Shown in pieces: positions 1-5,590 of a stretch of 5,590 nt of DNA. The DNA comes from SLFT01 sp964493075 (GTDB taxonomy: Bacteria; Hydrogenedentota; Hydrogenedentia; Hydrogenedentales; CAITNO01). Location of the stretch: the NCBI GenBank assembly GCA_964493075.1, contig CAZBNU010000252.1, positions 1 through 5,590 of the forward strand, written 5' to 3'. The notes under the pieces were generated by a model. It was not told the DNA's origin. It worked only from the letters and a program-made list of their open reading frames with translations, and did no database searches. The first letter of the stretch is position 1, and each line of letters begins with the position of its first letter. The position numbers were made by a program, and so were the translations under genes.

Positions 1-4
1 ACGA

Positions 5-10
5 TATAAA
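5..10 (+). promoter_or_regulatory. Possible -10 box of the TIM-barrel gene
   Basis: TATAAA matches the sigma70 -10 consensus at five of six positions. Its end lies 37 nt before the ATG at 48, the same distance as between the better-supported -10 box and the ATG of the convergent gene. The -35 element would lie outside the window, so this is a weak call from position and sequence only. Confidence 0.3.
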
Positions 11-33
11 GTTTTGCCGATTCAATTTGGAAA

Positions 34-39
34 AAGGAG
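34..39 (+). promoter_or_regulatory. Ribosome binding site deciding the start at 48
   Basis: AAGGAG is followed by 8 nt and then ATG at 48. This favours ATG 48 over the in-frame TTG at 27, which would place the Shine-Dalgarno sequence inside the coding region and put seven extra residues, including acidic ones, in front of a clean signal peptide. A GTG at 45 directly before the ATG is also in frame but has no advantage. Confidence 0.8.
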
Positions 40-47
40 CCGAAGTG

Positions 48-2873
48 ATGAAAACATTAGTAGTTTTGCTGACGGTGGTGTTTCTGGCGGTCATAGTGAC
101 AGCACAGGAGCCTATGGGCGGATTCACCGTGGAAACCGAGTTTGTGCGGTGGGTGGTTGATGCCGCGGGGCATACAGCATCTTTCCTGCAGAAGGTGGAT
201 GGAACGGAACTGGTGAAGGAACAGTCCCGTCCGTTTTGCAGTGTGCGCATAGGCGAGGCTGTTCATACTGTTACTAAGGCTGTGAAAGAAAGTGAAAACC
301 TTCATGTTTTCTTTGGGGAATCTGGGGTGGAGGCCATACTGGGCGTGGAAACCAAACCGCAGTATTTTATTGTCAGCGTCATTTCTATCAGTGATGTGGA
401 TACCGTGGATGAAATGACGGTGCTTGATGTGCCGCTCGTTCTGGCGGGAACCCTTGAAGAATCTTTCGCGGCTGCTGCATTGGCGTTGAACTTGCAGACC
501 AATGTTGTCGCCATCCCCGGTCCGGCGAAGGAACTGAAGGCGTCCGCCTATAAGCGTTTCGGCATCCCGGGCGCTTCGGTGGCGGTCGTGGCATCGCCTA
601 TGCCTTTGTTTCGGGAGATCATGAAAGAGGTGGTGGCCAGTGCGGAGGGCTTGCCCCGTCATCGTGATGCGAGCGTTGCCCCCATTGGCGGTCCCTGGGC
701 GCTGGACACGCCGGGCAATCGGGGCTCGTATCTTTTTGACTTTGGCACGTTAACGGAAAAAACGGTGGACAAGTGGATCGAACTGCTCGGGCAGTTGGGG
801 TTCACCCAAGTGGATTTTCATACGGGCACTTCGTTGCGTTTTGGCGATTGCATGCCCAACCCAAAACTCTTTCCCAATGGCCGTGCAAGCGTGAAAGCGG
901 TGATAGACAAATTGCATGCTGCGGGCATTGCTGCGGGGCTGCATACCTATGCGTTCTTCATCGCCAAGGACACGCCGTATGTGACGCCAGTGCCGGACCC
1001 GCGTCTCGGCAAGGACGCCACCTTTACCCTGGCGGCGGCAATAGATGAAACGGCAACTGTAGTCCCGGTGGAGGAGTCCACGGCTGATGTATCCCTGGCA
1101 ACAGGGTTCTTTGCGCGGAACAGCGTTACCTTGCAGATTGACGATGAATTGATCATCTTTTCGGGGGTAACAAAAGAGCAGCCCTTCGCATTCACCGAAT
1201 GCCAGCGAGGCGCGCATGGCACCACAGTTACAGCCCACGAAGCGGGTGCGCCTGTGCATAAACTCAAGGAGTGTTTCGGGCTGTTCACGCCGGATGCGGA
1301 TTCCACGTTGTTGGCAGAGATAGCGGCCAACACGGCGGACACCTTCAACGAGTGCGGCTTTGACATGATCTATCTGGATGCGCTGGATGGTGAGGATATC
1401 CTTGCCGGTTATCAGAATGCCTGGCATTATGGATCGAAATTTGTGTTTGAGATTGCCAACCGGCTGAACCGTCCTGCCCTGTTCGAGATGAGCACGTTCC
1501 ACCATCACCTGTGGTATGTGCGGGCGCGCATGGGCGCATGGGATCATCCGGCCCGTTCCCATAAGCGGTTCATTGACCTGCATTGTGAAGCAAACAGGTC
1601 GGGGGCAGGCATGTTCCTGCCTATGAACCTCGGCTGGTGGGCGGCAAAGACCTGGCAGGATGGCGTGGCATCGGTCTGGTCGGAACCGACCTATCCGGAC
1701 GACATCGAATACCTGCTCTGCAAGGCGCTCGGCAACGATATGTGTCTGTCGCTCATGGGCGTGAATCCCGACAATATCGGCAATGTCCCCTTGTACCAGC
1801 GCTTGCTGCCCATGTTCCAGACTTATGAGAACCTGCGGCATAGCGGGAGTGTACCGGAATCCATAAAAGCGCAATTGCGAGAACCTGGAAAAGAATTTAC
1901 ACTGGAAGCGGATGGTGCATTTCGTCTGGTGGAATACCACAAGCACAAAGTGGACTCTGGCGAAGATTCCTGGACGGTTGCCAATTCCTTCGAACAGCAG
2001 CCGGTGCGACTTCGCATCGAAGCGCTCATGAGTGCCGCCCCCTATGATTCCGAAGAAGCGGTGGTGATTGAAGATTTTTCTGATGTTGACGGGTTTGACC
2101 TGCGCAAGACGGCGGAAAATGTGAGCGCCACCTTGGAGCAGGACACTGACAACATCAAGGTTGGCGACCAAAGCGGCAAGGTATCGGCGAGCAATGCCGG
2201 GGAAGTGCGTACCGGCGCCTGGGCGCGTATCGGGCGCACCCAGGAACCGGCTCTGAACATTGACGGTAAACCAGCGCTGGGGCTGTGGGTGCATGGTGAC
2301 AACAGCGGCGCATTGCTGAACCTGCAACAACTCAGTGCAAGGCACACTACGGCGGGCGGCGTTGGCGACCACTATATTACGCTGGACTTTTCAGGTTGGC
2401 GCTACTTCACCCTGGTGGAGTTTGAAAGCGAAAATGTAATGAGCCTTGGTTGGCCCTATGGCGATTCCTACAGCGTGTACCGCGAGCATGTGGACTATAA
2501 AGCAATCGAGTCTTTCTCGTTGTGGCTGAATAACGTGCCGCCTGGAGGCAGCGCTACCTGCCTGCTCAGCCCCATCAAAGCATTGCCGTTGGTAGAAGCA
2601 CCCGTAAGCAATCCCGTACTCACCATCAACGGCGCGACAATCAAATTCCCTGTGGAAATACCCGTCGGCACCAGCCTTGAATTTCGCGGCATGGATGCCT
2701 GCTACCTGTATGGAAAGAAAGGTGAACTGCTGGCGGAAGTGAAGCCCGAAGGCGGGGTGCCCATGATAAACGCGGGAGAAAATACGGTAACATTTTCTTC
2801 AAATGCAGAAGGCGAAGCGTCTCGTGCACGGGTAACACTGTTTATGATTGGTGAGACATTGATTAAGGAGTAG
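48..2873 (+). CDS. Secreted glycoside-hydrolase-like TIM-barrel protein with C-terminal beta domains
   Basis: The product has 941 residues. Residues 1-19 form a signal peptide (basic MK, hydrophobic core, VTA|Q cleavage site), so it is probably exported. Residues 20-210 look beta-rich, like the N-terminal sandwich of GH36-type enzymes. Residues about 225-595 read as a TIM barrel: strand-like YLFDFG (228), VDFHTG (255) and AAGLHTY (295), then DMIYLDALDGED (439-450), whose Asp444 or Asp447 sits where clan GH-D enzymes carry the nucleophile. FEMSTFHHHLWY (479) and MFLPMNLGWW (522) are probable later barrel strands. Residues about 323-405 are a beta module inserted in the barrel. Residues about 671-845 resemble a jelly-roll carbohydrate-binding module (DFSGWRYFTL), and 850-941 an Ig-like domain. 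The barrel and export are seen fairly directly; hydrolysis of a carbohydrate is inference, and the substrate and acid/base residue cannot be named. It could be a non-catalytic relative. It overlaps the convergent gene by 11 bp. Confidence 0.7.
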   Translation: MKTLVVLLTVVFLAVIVTAQEPMGGFTVETEFVRWVVDAAGHTASFLQKVDGTELVKEQSRPFCSVRIGEAVHTVTKAVKESENLHVFFGESGVEAILGVETKPQYFIVSVISISDVDTVDEMTVLDVPLVLAGTLEESFAAAALALNLQTNVVAIPGPAKELKASAYKRFGIPGASVAVVASPMPLFREIMKEVVASAEGLPRHRDASVAPIGGPWALDTPGNRGSYLFDFGTLTEKTVDKWIELLGQLGFTQVDFHTGTSLRFGDCMPNPKLFPNGRASVKAVIDKLHAAGIAAGLHTYAFFIAKDTPYVTPVPDPRLGKDATFTLAAAIDETATVVPVEESTADVSLATGFFARNSVTLQIDDELIIFSGVTKEQPFAFTECQRGAHGTTVTAHEAGAPVHKLKECFGLFTPDADSTLLAEIAANTADTFNECGFDMIYLDALDGEDILAGYQNAWHYGSKFVFEIANRLNRPALFEMSTFHHHLWYVRARMGAWDHPARSHKRFIDLHCEANRSGAGMFLPMNLGWWAAKTWQDGVASVWSEPTYPDDIEYLLCKALGNDMCLSLMGVNPDNIGNVPLYQRLLPMFQTYENLRHSGSVPESIKAQLREPGKEFTLEADGAFRLVEYHKHKVDSGEDSWTVANSFEQQPVRLRIEALMSAAPYDSEEAVVIEDFSDVDGFDLRKTAENVSATLEQDTDNIKVGDQSGKVSASNAGEVRTGAWARIGRTQEPALNIDGKPALGLWVHGDNSGALLNLQQLSARHTTAGGVGDHYITLDFSGWRYFTLVEFESENVMSLGWPYGDSYSVYREHVDYKAIESFSLWLNNVPPGGSATCLLSPIKALPLVEAPVSNPVLTINGATIKFPVEIPVGTSLEFRGMDACYLYGKKGELLAEVKPEGGVPMINAGENTVTFSSNAEGEASRARVTLFMIGETLIKE

Positions 2874-4875
2874 GTTCTTGCCTGTCCTCTATAGTTGGAT
2901 TCGAATCTGTGATCGCATATTTTTCGGCGGTGTCGCTTTTATCAGCGATAAGACCTAAAATAGTAGTGTTAGTGTTGGTTTGTACAAAAAACGGCTGCTT
3001 ACATTTTTTCACCATTTCTTTGTTTTGGGACTTGGGTAAAGCAAGTCGGAAACCGCTGTATCTGCAGGCGCCCTCTGGGATACTGCCCAATGCGTTTCCT
3101 GGGCGACAATAACCCGAGTACCCACCCCAACTGCCTCCAGGCATAGTGCGGTAAGAGTCTACCAGTGCTATAGTCCACTCGTTCACATTTCCGTGCATAT
3201 CGTAAAGCCCCCAGGCGTTGGCTTGCTTCTCTCCGACGTCATGGGTGTTGTCATTGCTATTTTCCTGATACCAAGCCAGATTGCCCAAGGTGGACTCATC
3301 GCTGCTTCCCTGACCACTGTTTAGTGTAAAGTCGTTAAAATCATTCTTTGATCCTGCAAGGCAAGCATATTCCCACATTTCCAACGAGGGGAGGTCAAGA
3401 CTATCCAAACCTGTTTTGCTGCGTATAAGGGAAATAAAGCCAATGTTGTAATTACCAATTCCTGTGATGGTATTCCAGGACACCTCCTCTACTGGTCGCA
3501 TGGGATTTCCAGAGAAACCGCTAGGCGTTTTTCCTGTCACCTGTTGGTACTGTTGCTGCGTGATTTCATAGACACCAACGTAGCTTCCATCCGGCAGTTC
3601 GCGCAGAATGATTTTGTTTGTCTTGTAGTCATCTTGGGTGGCGTCTATTTTGTCAGAATATACTACTGGATAATTTTCGGCTTCGAGACCCCCCGAAACA
3701 TCAATGATGAGATAGCGTCCTGCTGCGATGCGTTCTTCATCGGAGATGCGCAGGAATACCTGGAAATCATCACTTTGCCTGCTGGGAGCATTTTCTTCGG
3801 CAACCCAGGTAAACGTGTATGTTCTGGGTGCGAATGTGTTGTTTTCAATATTTCCTTCAACAAAATGCTGCATTGGAAAATGCTGATGTGTAATTGCGTC
3901 ATGTCCCCAAAGTGCAATCCAACAGGAAGTATCGCCCGGATGAGAGAATGTAAAGGTTGCCTTCACATGGGTAACCGGATTGCCTACTTTTTCCCAGGAT
4001 AACGATTCAATCACCGGAACCATCTGTTTCCTTGCTCTCTTTTCGAGAGCGTGCCTTAGTTCCTCAAAGTGGTAACGATAAATACGCCAGGCATCGCGGA
4101 TCTGTTTTCGTTCACCATGGAAATGCTCTCCGGTAATAAGGTTAAGGGTGTAAACCATCAGATCATGGATACTACTGAAGTTGCCTGTGCTTTCTTGCTC
4201 GTCTTGTTTATGGTTTATAAGGGAGATAAGCCCTTGTTTCAATAGCCGGTCATCATTAACAAACATGGTCATGGCAGGGACAGCTTCATAACCAAGCGTT
4301 ATCAGATCGCTACAGATTTGGTTTGCATTTTTCTGCCAGGTTGCTTTTTGAACAAGTTCTTTGACTTCCCAGTAAAGGGGCGGTTTCTCGAAGCGGAGTT
4401 GTCCGGACTCATAACTGTCCAATATTTGTTGTTGGTTGAGGACTTCATCTTTGATTTCGGACCAAAGGCTGTCGGTAGCAATCTGAATTGCCCACGAGGA
4501 TGAAGCAACAGGCTGGCCGTTGTTTAGAAAGATGATGACCGTCTCTTCGTTGAGTTCCAGAAGACGTTTTGTGGGGATGTACTCATGTGCATAATTAAGA
4601 TCGTGCCTGAAAGCTAATTTATCTTCGAGGCATGTACCCTTACCCAATTCAGGTTTCTCGATAGCAATTGTAACCCGCTTGGATTTTTCCTTGGTACCAT
4701 CCTCTACCGTTAGCTCTTCAACGGGGATTCGCAACGCTCCTTTTACTATTGTGTCCGAAGCTGCCACATACCACCAAAGACGAAAGGGTTCCTCATCATC
4801 TTCAACAGATGTCGCGCTGGTAAGAGTAACAGTGGCCAAACTAAGCATCGTTAGAAGCGTGAAATATCGCACCAT
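2863..4875 (-). CDS. Secreted protein with C-terminal SUMF1/FGE-like domain
   Basis: The product has 670 residues. Residues 1-21 form a signal peptide (cleavage near TSA|TS). Residues 30-180 show no family I recognise. Residues 195-275 are helical and HEAT-like, ending in an ITGEHF...DAWRIY motif. Residues 286-400 are beta-rich and end in RYLIIDVSGG, a segment that in many PVC-phylum proteins directly precedes SUMF1. Residues about 432-613 are the SUMF1 fold: VGVYEITQQQY (433), PVEEVSWN (461), LPSLEMWEYACLAG (495), AWGLYDMHGNVNEW (554), GGSW (580) and CRYSGFRLAL (604). Of the two FGE catalytic cysteines, the second is kept (Cys590) but the first is Gly585, so formylglycine formation is unlikely; the usual first strand of the domain also looks shortened. 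A 57-residue Thr/Asn/charged tail follows. ATG 4875 is chosen, but GTG 4872 is as well placed. The role is unknown: an enzyme of the wider SUMF1/EgtB family, or a binding module. Confidence 0.8.
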   Translation of the reverse strand: MVRYFTLLTMLSLATVTLTSATSVEDDEEPFRLWWYVAASDTIVKGALRIPVEELTVEDGTKEKSKRVTIAIEKPELGKGTCLEDKLAFRHDLNYAHEYIPTKRLLELNEETVIIFLNNGQPVASSSWAIQIATDSLWSEIKDEVLNQQQILDSYESGQLRFEKPPLYWEVKELVQKATWQKNANQICSDLITLGYEAVPAMTMFVNDDRLLKQGLISLINHKQDEQESTGNFSSIHDLMVYTLNLITGEHFHGERKQIRDAWRIYRYHFEELRHALEKRARKQMVPVIESLSWEKVGNPVTHVKATFTFSHPGDTSCWIALWGHDAITHQHFPMQHFVEGNIENNTFAPRTYTFTWVAEENAPSRQSDDFQVFLRISDEERIAAGRYLIIDVSGGLEAENYPVVYSDKIDATQDDYKTNKIILRELPDGSYVGVYEITQQQYQQVTGKTPSGFSGNPMRPVEEVSWNTITGIGNYNIGFISLIRSKTGLDSLDLPSLEMWEYACLAGSKNDFNDFTLNSGQGSSDESTLGNLAWYQENSNDNTHDVGEKQANAWGLYDMHGNVNEWTIALVDSYRTMPGGSWGGYSGYCRPGNALGSIPEGACRYSGFRLALPKSQNKEMVKKCKQPFFVQTNTNTTILGLIADKSDTAEKYAITDSNPTIEDRQEPTP

Positions 4876-4879
4876 TCAT

Positions 4880-4885
4880 CTCCCT
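4880..4885 (-). promoter_or_regulatory. Ribosome binding site of the SUMF1 gene
   Basis: On the minus strand AGGGAG is followed by ATGAATGGTG. The ATG touching the box (4879) opens a frame that stops after 12 codons and has no spacer, so it is not used. The ATG at 4875 has a short 4-nt spacer, and the following GTG at 4872 a more usual 7-nt spacer. Both are in frame and give the same signal peptide to within one residue. Confidence 0.7.
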
Positions 4886-4912
4886 ATATTTCTGACGCAG
4901 ATTTCATTACAG

Positions 4913-4941
4913 ATTATACCCAGTTTCGTTTGTAACCACAA
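4913..4941 (-). promoter_or_regulatory. Sigma70-like promoter of the SUMF1 gene
   Basis: The minus strand carries a perfect TATAAT (4918-4913) exactly 17 bp downstream of TTGTGG (4941-4936), which matches the -35 consensus TTGACA at its first three positions. Transcription would start near 4906, giving a leader of about 30 nt before the ATG at 4875. The site shows that the gene has its own promoter and does not depend on read-through from the ABC transporter gene upstream. Confidence 0.65.
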
Positions 4942-4973
4942 TCTGCATATATAACGTATGGGCACCACATCTG
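4935..4973. repeat. Short near-direct repeat over the -35 region
   Basis: Plus-strand ACCACAATCTG (4935-4945) and ACCACATCTG (4964-4973) differ by one base insertion and start 29 bp apart, close to three helical turns. The first copy covers the -35 element of the SUMF1 gene promoter and the second lies just upstream of it. The layout would suit a regulator binding two sites on one face of the helix, but the repeat is short and may be chance. Confidence 0.35.
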
Positions 4974-5003
4974 TTCAATCGGTTTTGAAATGAGGGGGAA
5001 TGG

Positions 5004-5058
5004 AGGGGGGACATTTTTGTCCCCCTCAGGCGTCATGCCGGGGACAGGAATGTCCCCG
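5004..5058. repeat. Pair of GGGGACA/TGTCCCC hairpins, REP-like
   Basis: Hairpin one is GGGGGACA-TTTT-TGTCCCCC (5006-5025, 8-bp stem). Hairpin two is CGGGGACA-GGAA-TGTCCCCG (5039-5058, 8-bp stem). Both share the arm GGGGACA. The inner arms (5018-5024 and 5040-5046) can also pair with each other around a small GGC-GTCAT-GCC stem, so two folds exclude one another. The unit lies 29 bp past the stop codon of the ABC gene. No T-run follows on either strand, so it is not a standard intrinsic terminator. A dispersed extragenic palindrome that may stabilise or end the ABC transcript is the best reading; copies elsewhere in the genome are not visible here. Confidence 0.65.
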
Positions 5059-5086
5059 CTCCGAATCAAGGCAATGTTGTGTAAGG

Positions 5087-5590
5087 CTATTTCTTTTGAC
5101 AGCGCACGGCACAGGCGACATCGTGGTCGGGACCGGTTTTTGTGAGGTGTTGGGTTTCGTGTTTGCAGCGTTCCTCGGCGTAGTCGCAGCGGGGGTGGAA
5201 GGGACAGCCCGGGGGCGGGTTAATGGGGCTGGGTGGTTCGCCCTGGGGTAGTCGGCGTGTTCTGCGTTGTTTGGGGTCGGGTATGGGGGCGGCACCGAGG
5301 AGGGCAATGGTGTAGGGGTGCACCGGATTCGCAAATAAGGTGTCGGCAGGCGCGGTTTCAACGATGTGGCCGAGATACATGACTGCCACATGGTCGGAAA
5401 TGTGGCGCACCACGTCGAGGTTATGGCCGATGAAGAGGTAGGTCAACCCGAGCTTTTCGCGCAGTTCCTGGAGCAGATTGAGAATTTGCGCCTGAATGGA
5501 CACGTCAAGGGCGGACACCGGTTCGTCGGCAATAATAAAGTCCGGCTCCACTGCCAGGGCGCGGGCGATGCCGATGCGCTGCCGTTGGCC
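5087..5590 (-). CDS. Oligopeptide/dipeptide ABC transporter ATP-binding protein, OppF/DppF type (partial)
   Basis: Only the last 167 residues are in the window; the frame is open to the window edge, so Walker A, the Q-loop and the start lie outside. The visible part begins within the ABC signature (GQRQRIGIARAL, residues 1-12), then Walker B FIIADE with catalytic Glu23, the D-loop SALD (26-29) and switch His56 (in GHNLDVV). Residues about 88-167 are the oligopeptide-transporter C-terminal extension: HPYTIALL, PIPDP, GEPPSPINPPPGC and four well-placed cysteines (129, 135, 142, 160, with one more at 164) like those that hold a [4Fe-4S] cluster in Dpp-type ATPases. The PIPDP and GE-PSPINPP segments are typical of the OppF/DppF partner rather than OppD. 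It would power import of peptides or similar solutes at the inner face of the membrane. The permease, binding-protein and OppD-type genes would be expected upstream, outside the window. The exact substrate cannot be told. Confidence 0.93.
   Translation of the reverse strand, partial: GQRQRIGIARALAVEPDFIIADEPVSALDVSIQAQILNLLQELREKLGLTYLFIGHNLDVVRHISDHVAVMYLGHIVETAPADTLFANPVHPYTIALLGAAPIPDPKQRRTRRLPQGEPPSPINPPPGCPFHPRCDYAEERCKHETQHLTKTGPDHDVACAVRCQKK

Noticed and set aside
57..662. 201-residue open frame on the minus strand opposite the N-terminal part of the TIM-barrel gene
   Set aside because: The composition is shadow-like (Arg/His-rich) and there is no supporting family.
750..2372. 540-residue open frame on the minus strand inside the TIM-barrel gene
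   Set aside because: It lies wholly antisense to a gene with a signal peptide, RBS and recognisable barrel motifs. Its translation is rich in His, Arg and Cys with no domain pattern, as expected of a shadow frame.
2937..2957. TTATC-AGC-GATAA inverted repeat near the convergent gene ends, considered as a terminator
   Set aside because: The stem is only 5 bp and AT-rich with no following T-run, and it lies inside the coding sequence of the SUMF1 gene.
3544..4002. 152-residue plus-strand open frame inside the SUMF1 gene
   Set aside because: It is antisense to the SUMF1 pre-domain, has no recognisable motif, and its hydrophobic and Cys-rich stretches mirror the real gene.
5006..5025. First hairpin considered as a rho-independent terminator of the ABC gene
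   Set aside because: The stem is strong, but on the minus strand it is followed by a C-rich stretch rather than a run of T, so it was called a repeat instead.
5000..5251. 83-residue plus-strand open frame across the hairpins and the end of the ABC gene
   Set aside because: It begins inside the palindromic repeat and runs antisense to the four-cysteine domain of the ABC ATPase. Frames translated out of such repeats are artefacts.
5026..5391. 121-residue minus-strand frame rich in Pro and Thr
   Set aside because: It is an alternative frame of the ABC ATPase C-terminus, which has clear motifs in the other frame.

Overview
The window holds three protein genes and no RNA gene, CRISPR array or transposase. 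Two complete genes converge tail to tail: a large secreted TIM-barrel protein on the plus strand (48-2873), and a secreted protein with a C-terminal SUMF1 (formylglycine-generating-enzyme-like) domain on the minus strand (2863-4875). Their 3' ends overlap by 11 bp. A 211-bp intergenic stretch follows, with the promoter of the SUMF1 gene and a pair of GGGGACA/TGTCCCC hairpins. The window ends inside a minus-strand ABC transporter ATPase of the OppF/DppF type (5087-5590, N-terminus outside).

The likely source is an uncultured Gram-negative bacterium of the PVC superphylum or a neighbouring phylum such as Hydrogenedentota, Planctomycetota or Lentisphaerota. This is inferred from three things: a large exported glycosidase-like protein with an extra beta module in its barrel, a SUMF1 protein with the pre-domain seen in many PVC proteins, and GC-rich dispersed-repeat hairpins between genes. 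The phylum cannot be fixed from this window.

The three genes do not form an operon. The TIM-barrel gene reads away from the other two, and the SUMF1 gene has its own good sigma70-like promoter between itself and the ABC gene. A shared theme of polysaccharide or peptide scavenging (exported hydrolase, oligopeptide-type importer) is possible but unproven. The SUMF1 gene looks visibly more AT-rich than the genes on either side.

No clearly new biological system is visible. The points most worth checking are the beta module inserted in the TIM barrel, the shortened SUMF1 core that lacks one of the two FGE catalytic cysteines, its composite N-terminal half and unusual C-terminal tail, and the alternately pairing hairpin repeat.
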